A DNA stretch of 64,000 bases, from assembly GCF_025370935.1 (NCBI RefSeq), contig NC_133486.1, positions 5,399,635 through 5,463,634 of the forward strand, written 5' to 3'. Below, one piece after another: positions 1 through 11,747 of this stretch (position 1 is its first letter; the number at the start of each line of letters is the position of its first letter). Under the pieces are notes generated by a model. It was not told the origin of the DNA, made no database searches, and saw only the letters and a program-made list of their open reading frames with translations. The translations under genes were made by a program, and so were the position numbers. Origin of the DNA: Choristoneura fumiferana (lineage: Eukaryota > Arthropoda > Insecta > Lepidoptera > Tortricidae).

Positions 1-1732
1 TTGAAGTGGCTAAAGCGACACTTATCTTAATAGTGATCGCCTTGTTAATGGCAAAGCTCAACGTGAGGTCTGATGTACGTAACGTTGAAAGTAAAGCTTC
101 CTGGTTGTAAATACTGTTTATTTATTATTAAATATTTTGTCTTGGTATTTAATTTTTTTATGTTTGAATAAATTACGTTTACGAGTAAGTAGAATATCTA
201 ACGGTCTCAATAACGTGTTAGTCCTAACCCAGTCCGGTCTAGGTAAACGTGCCATTTCCATTTTCCCAGGTAGGTACCTTTTTCAAATCCTTATTTTTAT
301 ATATGACAGATTTTTTGTCGAACAGTGAAAGAAGTAGTACTACTTTTCATTACGTACTTTCTAAGGTACGCTGAAAAAAAAACTATAAGATAAGACAAAA
401 AAATGTCTGTCCAAATCCTTCAATTTATACATCCCTTGATCAGTTATCGTATTATTTTGAATTAGAAGTCACTTTCTAAGGTTCCTAATCGGTCAACGAT
501 TTCATTGCTTCAACAGGCTTTCCATTTTATTGCATCAATTGCCTTCATTTCACTGAGACTTATAGTAGCCTAGTGTCTGATTTATCCTGCAGTGTTAAAA
601 AAAGAAATGAATTGTAAATTACTTTTTCTTCGAACTATGCTTTAATTTCATCATAACCGCACTAAATACCCAGCACAAAGCGGGACTTTTCTGCTCTAGA
701 GCAGAAAAAATGTATATTGCATTGTTTTAGATTTTTTTTTAAATTGCACGACCAAAGAGGTAACACAAGTATTTTTGCTATTAAATAAGGCCGCATAGTG
801 TAAAAAAATCTAGTGTCAGGTTGGTCAACCTGACGTCTTATGAAATTTGACAGATTGCGTACAAAAAATTGTTGCTACCAATCCTACCAAAAATAGTAAG
901 TAGCCGTATATTAAAAAAAAACTGTGTTTTTGGTTGGCCAACCTGGCGCCCATCCGAAATTTGACAGATCGCGGGTAAAAATATCTGCTATATATACTAA
1001 CTCTGCCAAAAAAAAGTAAGAAATTAAAAAAAAAAAACAAATTGGCGGGAACCTTGCGAATTTTCCGTGGACATTTTTTGAGAGTTCGAAGAATCAACGA
1101 GTGCTAGTGACATTTCTTTCCTATTAATTGTTTAGCATGAGATTTTTTTCGTCTACTATTCCTGTAATAGTTGAAAGAAAAGCAGATTATGCACCTCGCA
1201 TTTAGTAATTTATATTGCCCTCGTGCTTTTTAAAGCCCTCGCTGACGCTCGGGCTCCAAATTGGCACTAGCTACACTAATAAATAACTTTCTGCTTGGTG
1301 CAACAATCTACTATTAATTAATCACATCGTCGTTGGGCGTGCTGCCCTATCAAACCTGAACTTTGATATTAATTTAAGCCAGGATTAGTCAGTAGCAAGT
1401 TCAGTGCTATAGCACAGGACAAGTCCTTATATGGGTAGGTAAGTTCTGCGATGTGGAGCTAACTAAGACTTAAATCTCTTATGGGTCGATTATTTTCCAA
1501 TGAGCTAGTTCCGCCCTCTAAAAAAGTAAATAAATTCGAGACGAAGAGGTAAGTAGGTTATCACTTATCGGTTAGGATTAGAATGATTCTGGTTTTTTTG
1601 TGATGACATTTCATTACGTTCACACTTGGCTATTGCCTCGCATGTCAATGACACGTTAGCACCCGGTAAACACGTATGATGAATATTTATGTCACGATTG
1701 ATCTTGCCCTTAGTGAAATCCTATATAATCCA
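1..1732. other. AT-rich sequence, no gene recognised
   Basis: Short open frames only, none with recognisable motifs or splice context. It contains a two-copy tandem repeat of 113-bp period (listed separately). Confidence 0.6.
819..1045. repeat. Two-copy tandem repeat, period 113 bp
   Basis: GGTTGGTCAACCTGACG at 819 recurs as GGTTGGCCAACCTGGCG at 932. Both are followed by ATGAAATTTGACAGAT / CGAAATTTGACAGAT and AT-rich spacers. The core AGGTTGGTCAACCT is itself palindromic. Confidence 0.75.
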
Positions 1733-2129
1733 TCTATATATATAAAAGGCAAAAGTGATTGACTGATGTATCAACGCACAGCCCAAACCGCTGGACCTAG
1801 GGATTCCAAATTTAGCACGTAGGTTACTTTTAAGGTCTAGGGGTGCACTAAGAAAGGATTTTTCAAAATTCACCCTCTAAGGGGGTGAAATGGGGGTCCA
1901 AAGTTAGTATGGGGAAACAAGATTAGTTAGACTATTTTATTCGAAACTTCACAGGAGTACTCTTAACAATAAATAAGTAAACACGTGTTTCAGGTTTTTT
2001 GAGAATTCAACCCCTAAAAGGGGGTAATGTGGTGACAAAGTCAATCAAAAACCAATCGTTGATATATCAACGCACAGCCGAAACCACTGGACGAGACTTA
2101 AAATTTTGCACATAGATACCTTATACAAT

Positions 2130-3240
2130 GTTAGCATCCAATAATTTGGAGATTTTTGGAAATTCTTACGGAAACGGGAAAAAACGGGATTTATATATTC
2201 GATTCCGAGTGACCCTATCTCAGTTAACTATAATAACTAGACTCTTCAAATTTGATTCACAAGTAGGTATTACATTAATCAGAAAATCGATTTCAGGATT
2301 TTTGGAAATTCCTACGGGATAAGGAAAAAACGGAATTTATATATTCAGTTTCGTGGAATCCTATGAACTATAATTAGTACTAGACTTCAAATTTGGCACA
2401 GAAGTAGGTGATTATAATAATAAAAAACAGTCTTAAGTATTTTGGGAAATTCCCACGGGATAAGGAATAACCGGGATTTATATACAGTTTAACGGAATCC
2501 ATTTTTCGTTTTACTGGTCCTAGAAAACTGATATTTGGCATTGAGGTTCCTTGAGAAGTGTAGGGGAACACTACAAAAGAATTTCCCGAAATTGTGACGG
2601 GAAGGGGAAAATATGGGATTTTTCGTTTTACTGGTCGTAGAAGGCTGCAATTTGGCATGTAGGTTGCTTAAAGAGTGAAAAGAACCATTAAGAAATATTT
2701 TCCCGAAATTCCCGCGGGAAAGGGGAAAAAACGGGATTTTTCGTTTTACTGGTCCTAGAAAGCTGAAATTCGGCATGTAGGTTAAACAACCTACATGCCG
2801 AATTTCAGCCGATTTTCCAAACGGAAAGTGTAGAGGAGCGTTAAGAGAGGGCTTTCCAAAATTCCCACGGGAACGGGAAAATATCTGAATAACTGAAATT
2901 TGGCATTTAGGTTCCTTGGGGAGTGTAGGATAGTACTACAAAAGGATTTCCCGAAATTCTGAGGTCAACGGGAAAACACGGGAAAGGGAAAAAACGGGAC
3001 TTTTTTTTAAGTAGGTTGCTTGGGAAATGTAGACGAGCATTGAGAGAGGACTTTCCAAAATTCACACGAGAACGGGGAAAAACGGGATTTTTCGTTTTAC
3101 TGGTCGTAGAAAGCTGAAACTTGGCAAGTGGGTTCCTTGGGGAGTGTAGGGGAGCATTGAGAGAGCATTTCCCGAAATTCTTATGGGAACGGGAAAAAAC
3201 AGGATTTTGCGTTTTACTGGTTGTAGAAAGCTGAAATTTC
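2130..3240. repeat. Tandem array of ~115-120 bp units inside the Helitron-like element
   Basis: The anchor TTTTTCGTTTTACTGGT recurs near 2,502, 2,620, 2,737, 3,085 and 3,200, each followed by a CTGAAATTTGGCATGTAGGTT-like text and preceded by CCCGAAATTCCCGCGGGAA-like text. Units are diverged. Long open frames across it (minus strand, MPNFSFLGPVKRK-like) are products of the repeat, not genes. Confidence 0.85.
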
Positions 3241-3288
3241 AAAATTCAAAAGTTTATACTGCACGTACGCTGCAAAAAGCCCTTTAAC

Positions 3289-3345
3289 CGACTTCAAAAA
3301 AGGAGGAGGTTATGCGTTCCGCTATATATATTTATTTATGTATGT
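3289..3345. repeat. Shared repeat segment (CGACTTCAAAAAAGGAGGAGG)
   Basis: GACTTCAAAAAAGGAGGAGG followed by TTAT and a T-rich stretch; the same segment is at 55,710-55,800. A frequent lepidopteran dispersed repeat. Confidence 0.6.
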
Positions 3346-3566
3346 TCACTGATTTCTCACTCAATTGTGTACCAATTTTTAAAATGATTTTTTTATTCGA
3401 AGGAATATCTACTCCCGAGGTAGTCCCATGTCACCAAATCAGAATCTGATGACGGGATCTCAGGGAAATCAAGGGCAACCCTCAAATTTTGTAGGCACGC
3501 ATTACGTTTTATATAATATTTTCTCGAGTTATTTAAGTATTTCCGTCTGGTAGACATCTTCTCATG

Positions 3567-3840
3567 TTGATGAGCTGATGATGGAAGTTAAAACTCCTTA
3601 ACGGTCAGGAGTAGAGGATATTTTTTTAAATATTATATTTACGTGTAGACTGATAGTTGTTTTCTTTCATGTTATCTAGGTGAGCTGATGATGGAAGGTT
3701 AATCTCCTTAACGGTTAGGAGTTAGAGGAAGTTTCTTTAAATGTCATATGCATGTATAGGTACACCTTTAGTTGTATTCTTTCTGTTTATTCAGGTGAGC
3801 TGATGATAGAAGGTATAACTCCTTAACGGTTAGGAGGACA
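3567..3840. repeat. Three-copy tandem repeat, ~110-116 bp period
   Basis: GAGCTGATGATGGAAG...CTCCTTAACGGTTAGGAG occurs three times (near 3,570, 3,682 and 3,796) with T-rich spacers containing TTTCTTTAAAT and TTAGTTGT. Confidence 0.85.
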
Positions 3841-4496
3841 CATTAAGTACCTACACCAAACCAATCAACTCATTACGTAACAAAATGTATCCATACCTAT
3901 AAAACAGTATACTGTGACAGGCTGACTGACTGACAGACGACGCGTAGTTAAAATACAGATTTTACAGACCTGAATTTGGCACACATGTAGATAAAGTATC
4001 ATAGAAGTGCACTAAGTAAGGATTTTTCGAAATTCCCATGGGATAAGGAAATATTTAACTTTGTCTGCTTCTTTGTTTGTTTGGTTTGGGGGAATCTCTG
4101 GAAAAACTGAGCTGATTTAAAAAAATCTATTAGTGAAAGCTTTTTAAAAATCGATACCTGAAATAATGGAAAACTGTTTCAATTCAATCGCGGACAGTGT
4201 GGTTTTCTATTGAATTTACTTATTCCTATCCCGCGGGAACAATCTATGCCGCGTAAGGTACGAAGTCGCGGGCAAATAAAACACGTGGGTTTCCTAAAAT
4301 TACAACCCTGACCTAAAGATGTGAAATAGGGGTTCAAAATTTGTACGAATTATGACTATATAGGTTGATTTTTAAATTCAAAAATTTGCAAATAGAATTC
4401 TACGAAAAATCAATTAAAATACGAAAATAAAGATCGTAGAAAGTAAATCTGTGTTACCCCGCATTTAACGCGAGCGAAGCCGCGGGCAAAAGCTAG

Positions 4497-5882
4497 TCTA
4501 ACAATAGAACTGCAGGCTGCCAAACGATTATGAGCTTGAGATTTCCACATGTATGTCATTAGTACCTAAGGCTGGTAAGTTAAAACGTCTTTTTTTGTAA
4601 TTGTTTGCTCCATAATATCCTGTTAGAAATAGGTTACTTTCTAATATGTAATTTAATATTGCTCTTTTCTTGGCACCGCAAGAGATTTAAACAATCTAAA
4701 CTATATTCAATTGTAATTATGTGAACTTGTGACAGTTATTTCCTAATGTCGTTGTCATGATTTTGTTTTCAGTTGCTTCATGGAAAAAAATAACTAGATA
4801 TGTTGACCACATCCTTCTTCACTTGAAAGGCCCCATTTAGACCGAGTTCTTAGTTAATCCTCTTATTCACTTGACCACTTCCGTTTCCAAACTACGAACA
4901 ATTTGTTTTATGTAATTGCAAACGAGCGTTACAAACGTCCAGAATGAGTAACAAAATATGCGTAGCAAATCGGCAAATTACTATGTTGAATTGTGGGCGA
5001 GATGTGGTGCCTCCGCAAAAGGACACCTGCCGGCGCCATGATTCACGGTCCTTCGTCCACAAATGGTAATCAATCATTCTTTAAGGATTACCTGGAATTT
5101 AAATGTTCATATATTTGTTTAATCCAAAGATGATTCGATATCATATTTCAGTTCTTTGTGTACCTTAAAAACAGTTAAAATCGAAGTAATAACTAGTAGG
5201 TATCACTATTACTTCACCGCGTTTTTCATTTTTCATTGCAACATCTTTATCACGCAAATGAACATTTACATAGTAGTCATCGTAAAAAACCCCACACACC
5301 AAGATTTAAACAATAAGATCGCGTCCTTGTCAACTAGAGATTTATTCGTTCCCACAGAATAAGTTATTGCACCAGGATCCTCCACCTGTGTGTTATGCTC
5401 TATTCTCTTCGTATATGCAATTATCTTATTTCCTAGTACTGATATCGCTATTAACTCTTCAATTCATTTTAATATTGATGAGCGTTGGATTCCGGTTCGA
5501 CACTTTATGTTATCCTCAATCTCAGCACAAACTTATTCTATCAGAATCGATTATATAAAATGTTTCAGCTCTGTGAATTAATTGTTACGCATAAAAATAA
5601 CCATAAGGACTTTTATGGAGCGATTGGCGATTACAATAGGATGCAAGTTTCATGGAATAGGTAGCTATTAATATAATGGTTAACCATATAGGACAGAAGA
5701 AGTAATCAATCTGATGACTTTGAAATGATGTCAGTAGTATGATTCCAGTAAGTACCTCGCCTTGTCATGACATTGAAATCTGTACTAAAAAGTTTTTTTT
5801 TTTTGATAAATACAGCTGAAGTAAAATACATAAAACTTTTGCTGCTGAAAAGAAAACACTAAGAGTCGTTAAGACGTGTACA
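4497..5882. other. AT-rich sequence, no gene recognised
   Basis: Several overlapping short frames near 5,150-5,580 but no motifs, splice context or codon bias. Nothing else seen. Confidence 0.55.
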
Positions 5883-6119
5883 TTGGGCGGAATAATGGTT
5901 TCTTTTAACGATGTCAGCGGGGCTTGCATTTGGAATGAAGAACGTTTATACTGGATTTATTTTATTCTTCTCAAATTCATAAACGTGTTTTTGACCATAT
6001 TCCTTCTCGCAGAGTATTTTAATCCCGGATCTTTGCGTCGAAGCAAGTTTGCACGTACATGGCATCCGGGTCGCTGGTCTTTCTTGGTCTTGCTTTTGTT
6101 GCCATTTGCCGTATCCTGA
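5883..6119 (+). pseudogene. Unidentified membrane-protein-like frame in a decayed coding cluster
   Basis: About 78 codons ending TGA at 6,117-6,119. It contains a strongly hydrophobic helix (WIYFILLKFINVFLTIFLLA), a basic loop with ARTWHPGRW, and a second hydrophobic run (FLVLLLLPFAVS). The pattern of two membrane segments around a conserved-looking aromatic/basic loop suggests a real former protein. I do not recognise the family. It lies head-on to a minus-strand decayed frame, a tight layout more like a viral genome than the surrounding DNA. Confidence 0.35.
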
Positions 6120-6139
6120 TTGCTCTTTTCATTAAAGTT

Positions 6140-7100
6140 TTCTAAATCGGATATAGCGCTTAGTCATTCACGATCATCGCTTAAAAAAAGTTCTGGTGCG
6201 ACATATTCATTAATGTTACAATGATTCACATATCTGTTTGCTATTGCGGTGCTAAGATGTTCGATGTCATATTCTTTGTCATCGTTTAGTTATGCTCTGA
6301 CGATTTCTGTCATAATGTTTCAAGCGTGCTTAATGGTGATGTCATTGTGGTATTGGGCTCGTTCCGACGCCTGTGACGTACGCGATAATCTTCAAATCTT
6401 TGAACTTTTTGTGTTGTCATTATAAGTTAGAACCGACAAGAAAATTGCTTCTCCAAAGTTACGTGGGTTGTTCGCTTTATTTATTTTGTTATTGTTACTT
6501 AATGCCGCTAATGGTTTACTAAACATCATTATCATCTATTATTACCACCCAATTATCATGATTTAATCTAACTGCACCTTGACACGTTATCTTAGCCATA
6601 CTTAGCGTTACGATGATGTATTGTCTGCTTCCGCCGACATGGCAGAAAGGTCAACGTTTTATTTGGCCTACGTCACTCCCACGTTTTCAATTGCCTACTA
6701 GTGTGATGAGGCCTGTGTGCATTCTCAGCACGTGCGTATCGCCTACGCCGACAGCACCCTCCTCAGAACAGTATAACATCATCGTGTTCGTCACGCAACA
6801 GGAATCGTGTGGGTTTTTCTCGGTAATGTTAACCACGTTGCCGGTGATGCGGACGACACCCGACTGCAAATTTGACTCCATACGGATGTGTATCGTGTGG
6901 ATTTGCCAGCTGCTAATCGACGTGTTTATGCGTGCGTGACTGCTACTGTTTGTTTACACCATTTTTGATGCGTGAATTGTTCAGATCTAATCATGTCGCC
7001 TTTATGGTATAGGTATCCTAGATTTTTGAACAGCTTCAAGTTTTGCGCACTACATTTAGTTATGGTTATGCATAATTGACGTAATTTGTCCGTCATCGTC
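6140..7100 (-). pseudogene. Decayed minus-strand reading frame(s) of unknown, possibly viral, origin
   Basis: Minus-strand frames with protein-like composition follow one another from about 7,100 to 6,145, broken by several stops and frame changes. Segments include MTDKLRQLCITITKCSAQNL near 7,090-7,000, VVRITGNVVNITEKNP near 6,850, HDNWVVIIDDNDV near 6,530, and NDDKEYDIEHLSTAIANRYV near 6,250 ending at TGA near 6,145. The stretch 6,600-6,930 is clearly GC-richer than its surroundings. Compact opposed frames and acidic, Asn-rich segments recall large insect DNA viruses, but I cannot name a gene. Breaks show it is not functional. Confidence 0.35.
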
Positions 7101-7168
7101 CTTCGCGGTCTCACGAGCGCTGTGATGACAATTAGATAATTTAACTTGCAATTATGCAAAACTATCAC

Positions 7169-8244
7169 AGCCGCAGTAATTCGACCAGGTCTAATAGTGC
7201 GTCCGGCTTAGATTATTCACTGACTCATTAGAGTAAATTTTGTCCCTAACTATATTTACATTTTCCAGTTCGAGCAAAGTCACATGTATTAGTAAACTAA
7301 TAGTTATTAGTTTGTAATTCAGCTCTCGACGATTCTTAACCTTACTACCGTCACCATATAGTCCAAATGGGCATTTACAATGGCCTTTTGCGACACAGCT
7401 CGCCGGCCACCGTTTCAGATCGGATCTGCCGCAACCCTGCTCGGGACATGCTTTCTATTTCGAAATATTATTCATAATTCTCGTTACCTGCATGCGTAAA
7501 CTATTTTGAAATAGATCTGGTGTATTGGCGAGATATTAGATTGAAATGAAACCTCATAAACGATCTGCAGGCTAGCTAAACCATGCCATATTCATGGATG
7601 TTATATACATTTCTGGGTGAAAAGCTAACTAGATGTACTGTTACGGAATGAGGGTTTTCACAGAGGCGAAATATCGCTAGGTGGCGTTAGTATCGTGAGG
7701 TCCGTTTGACGTTCGCTTGCGATTAGTTCAATTACTTATTTAACCAATCACGAGCAAACGTCAAACGTAAGTAACTCACGATACTAACGCCATCTAGCGA
7801 TATTTCGCCTCTGTGAAAACCCTCATTGCTTTGCTAGTGAGCTGAAGTTGTATGTAAAGAAACTGAGAAAATTGTATCAAAACTGAACCCCAATGTTTCC
7901 AGTTTAATTAAAAGTTCTCAGTTCTATTTCGTTAAAGTAAATTAATATATTAATTAACAAACAAAGTTACCATCTTTGTTTTAATTTCGATTCTAAACTA
8001 TCGCATAAGTTACTAGCGAATAACAGCATTTCATAATAATTTATTGATGTTTATTTAAATGTAGGACACCGGCGCAACGCGGAACAAAAACTATCACCGT
8101 AGTGTAGCTAGTGCAACTCCAAAAGCAGACCATAGCCAACCTAGGCAACCCAGATCTGTCCTAGAATAGCCACTATAGATTGCACACCATTCATATTATT
8201 AACTGCCAGTTAAGCTTCGATTACATTCAGCGAGTAAAAGTCGC
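7169..8244. other. No gene recognised; contains one foldback MITE
   Basis: Apart from the hairpin element at 7,647-7,827 there is no coding or RNA signal. 7,380-7,460 is locally GC-rich without an open frame. Confidence 0.5.
7647..7827. mobile_element. Foldback MITE AATGAGGGTTTTCACAGAGG
   Basis: Arms of about 53 bp (AATGAGGGTTTTCACAGAGG...GTTAGTATCGTGAG) pair almost perfectly with the right end (CTCACGATACTAAC...CCTCTGTGAAAACCCTCATT). Loop of about 75 bp. The terminal AATGAGGG is shared with the element at 61,416-61,811. Confidence 0.9.
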
Positions 8245-8508
8245 TTTTTTTTATTCGACTGGACGGAAAACGAGCAAGTGGGTCTCCTGATGGTAAGAGA
8301 TCACCATCACCACCTCCCATAAACATGCGTTGCCAACCTAGAGGCCTAAGATGGGATACCTCAAATGCCAGTAATTTCACCGGCTGTCTTACTCTCCAAG
8401 CCGAAACACAACAGTGCAAGCACTGCTGCTTCACGGCAGGATGAGCGAGCAAGATGGTGGTAGCAATCCGGGCGGACCTTGCACAAGGTCCTACCACCTG
8501 CACCTGCG
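8245..8508 (-). mobile_element. Poly(A)-tailed non-LTR element 3' end, copy 1
   Basis: Minus-strand element with its A tail at 8,245. It contains GGAGACCCACTTGCTCG, TAGGTTGGCAACGCATG and GAAATTACTGGCATTTGAGG (reverse strand) with GTCCGCCCGGATTGCTACCA. The same family occurs on the plus strand at 23,190-23,396. Confidence 0.75.
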
Positions 8509-11500
8509 CTTAGTAAGTAGCTTTACATTGTGAGGGTGTCATAGTTTCCGACCGGATAAAAATGTCATGCACCAGTCAATGTAATCTTTAACTAGCTCAA
8601 TGTAATACCTATACACTTGAGAAGTGGACGAGATATAAATACTATAGATAGCTATCTTCATTGAGGTGTTGTGCTAACCATTTTTTAAACAAAGCCAACG
8701 TAATTAGATAAGCAAAACAGCCTATAACAAAACAAATAATTAAAACTGACATTTTGTTCGGTGGGAAAAGTGTAATGATCAGTCTACAACTTATGTCAGA
8801 ACAAAAAAGGTCATCGAGAAAACAAGTAGGTACGCCTTCTTTGCTCCTACGTTTATCTAAAACTATAGAACCCCTTGAAACATTGATATGATAACAACTA
8901 TTTAGTGTACCCCAAAAGATGCGACCCCGTTTCCCCATTATCTGAGCTTTTTTGGGTTAATCGCAAGAAACCGCGGAAAGAACAAAGTCGGAACTTTTGA
9001 ATAAAGTTATGTCTACTATCCAAAATAGTAAATTACACAACAGTTACGCAACCCTTCGATAAGGATTCCCTTAAAGATATCTTAACGACCACAAAACGTG
9101 ATTCGTTACGGACTTTCTCACAGTTTGTCGCGAGTTACGGACGGACCGTGCTCCAACTGGACATTGGGAAACTACTACTGCAGGTACATACTGGTCTCTA
9201 TAACCTAGAGAAGTCTGTATAGCTTAAGTTATTGTCATTAACTTTTTCCTCTGGACGATAAACTAATACAAATAATGAATTCGCCCCAAGAAATACAAGT
9301 TGACGTGATTGTTTGCCAACGTTTGTTATACCAGTACTATCTATATTAGTACTAGCAGTTTATAGATACACAACTGGGATGAAAACACTCCTTTGTGCTA
9401 CTCAGTCAGACATGATACACGTAAGACAGTCATAACAACGGATTTCCGTTATCATCAACCATCAAAACTACCTACATAAGATTTAAAAATAACATCCTAT
9501 ATTGTCAAGTAACCTCTGCGGTCGTGATTTGACAGTTGACTCGTCATTCAATGCATATATGCTATGTATTATGTTATTATTGGCAAAGCGAAAATAAAAT
9601 TACACACAAGTACGCAACTTCTTTGCTTAGAATTTTCTCGTTACAATACATACATTACATACGTTAACTTTCTGTTACTTGACAATATTCTAATAACTCA
9701 TAACCGCCTTTGTATTCAAATCCAAGTCGCACAATGAACGATCGACCCCAAATTCCTATATTGATATGTAAATATTATTTTCTGCCAGATCTTTAACCCC
9801 AGCGACTGACAAGTTTATACTTGCGAGTATACTTCAATCATTAGCCATTAAAGTTAGGTATTTAAAGTATTTTTAAAGAGACTATTAAGTTAGTCATCCG
9901 TTTCTAATGAATTATTTCCACTAGCCAATTGAGACATCAGCGGTCCAAGTGCTCGATCTTACTAAATTAAGAATCAAATCATTTATAAACATTATACAAT
10001 AGACATCTGTACAATATAAATCAATATAAGTGGAACACAAATGGACGTTTAACCGTAAGAAAGCTAACAAAGCTTTGATTGAAAAGTTACATAAACCCAT
10101 TTGCGTGCTATTTGTTTATCAACACAAGTGAGGTAACTAATACAAGGACTCTTAAATAAATCAGATCATTGAAGAAGCCAAGTGATTGATGCTTTAAACC
10201 TGTTCAATGGTAAACGAGGACAAGCCCTTACAATTTGTTGACCTTAACCAAACGTATCCATGAAAATGTTCTAAGTATTCTCATTATATGGATGATGTGT
10301 GCGGTTTGAAGTTGACACTGTAAGCTATTAACATAGTTGTCAATAATGGGCCGTATAAATAACAAACGCCTGCCAAGTGCGAATCGGACTCAGGTTTCCG
10401 CGCAACAGCACAGAACACCTCTCCTAAGCAAATTGTTCGCATCGTGGGATCATTTTAGATGTTTACTGTCTTTCGACTATATAGGTACATTGAACACTTA
10501 TTTTGAAAAATGTTAATCAGAGGCCTTACACACTTGGTATCACAATCGCTTTCACCACTTCATTCTGTCACACGGTATACGACGAGGTTAGAAAGAGATG
10601 GAGAACGCTATCGCGAACGTCAGCGCGTTAGACAACACGGCCTCAGGTTTACTAACTAGATATTTTCTAAGATTATGGCAACGTAACTAAGACTCTTGAT
10701 GCAGAATAACATTGGAAATTATATGGATTAGCTACTGATAGAGTAGGAAATGTCTATCGATTGGATTTAATCCAACATGCATCAATACGCGGCATCCTAC
10801 ATGCACTAAGCCAAGTGGCTCACCTCGTATTATTGCCCTGTTGCATTATTGTAGGCTATAGGCTGCTTGGAAGATTTCCGCCATATTCAATGTCATGTGC
10901 CTCTTGGTGCACTTTATGCATCGTAAGTAACTTATTTACTGTCATATAACCTTCCATAAATATCTGTTTTCTTTGTTGTACCTTTTTTTATACGATTGCC
11001 AAATTTGTATTGGACCTTTGTTGTATCGGATGGTTCTATGTACAACTTTGGAATGAGCCTCCACGAGCTCGCTCGATTAGCAATCTAATATGGAGAGCAA
11101 GACAGCAAATTATCGTTGGTAGCCACAGTGGCTTGTCATAAATTTAAATCATGTATATGCTTTGGATCAAGTTTAAAGTTAACTATTTAGAAACTAGTCT
11201 GTCGCAAACACGGTCCTACATCCTGAGATTAAATGGACTTCAGGCGCTAGTAATCTTATAATCAAATTTGTTAATGTCTAGGCAACCAAAAACGATACGC
11301 TCACGCCCGAATAAGGGGTGTTGTCCAATGGCGCCAACGCTTATAGACTTCGTAAACAGATTTATTGCTCGAACAGCGTTTAGAAACATTGGCTTGGTAA
11401 ACGGTGGATTGTATCGCTCAGAGTTCGATTCACCGCCATTATTGTAATTTGGTTGGGATCTGGTAATACTTTACAATATTTATGTCGAAGGCTAACCCAC

Positions 11501-11642
11501 GCGATCGGTAGCCGCTCGAGCAGCACTGAAAGCTTTTAGCATTTTTAGTTAAGGTCTGTGTTATGTTATGTATGAGGTGTAAACTTAAAGATCATGTTTA
11601 TTCGTAATCCAACGTTAAATGAGATCGATGCAAACAACTAAC
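8509..11642. other. 3.1 kb without a recognised gene
   Basis: AT-rich. A fragment resembling the CGGCCAAGTGCGAGTCGGACT repeat end lies near 10,370-10,400. Short frames at 8,642-8,938 (-) and 10,761-10,949 (+) are hydrophobic but have no recognisable motif or splice context. Confidence 0.5.
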
Positions 11643-11747
11643 GTTATTAAATATTAAATAAATAAATATCACGGGACAATTCACACCAATTGTCCTAGTC
11701 CCAAAGTAAGCTCAGCAAAGCTTGTGTTATGGGTACTAAGCAATATT
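11643..11747 (-). mobile_element. SINE family B, 3' fragment
   Basis: ATAAATAAATATCACGGGAC...ACACCAATTG...CTAGTCCCAAAGTAAGC matches the tail of the full copy at 52,166-52,405, reversed. The tRNA-like head is missing. Confidence 0.85.

Larger units (their letters stand above)
1733..4496 (+). mobile_element. Helitron-like non-autonomous element, composite
   Basis: Begins A/TCTATATATATAAAAGGCAA and ends CGAGCGAAGCCGCGGGCAAA AGCTAG/T: a TC start, a CTAG end after a GC-rich hairpin, and an A-T target, as in Helitrons. The interior has the typical lepidopteran text CAACGCACAGCCCAAACCGC. It is swollen by a 115-120 bp tandem array (2,130-3,240) and a 110-116 bp array (3,567-3,840), and includes a second diverged start-like zone near 3,900-4,280. 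No Rep/helicase frame. It may be several nested copies. Confidence 0.6.

Noticed and set aside
2380..3242. Minus-strand open frames with repeating MPNFSFLGPVKRK-like text
   Set aside because: They are read-through of a degenerate tandem repeat in a Helitron-like element; the periodic protein is a by-product of the DNA repeat.
6613..6939. 108-codon plus-strand frame at 6.6-6.9 kb
   Set aside because: The opposite strand has the more protein-like composition here; this is probably its shadow, and neither is intact.
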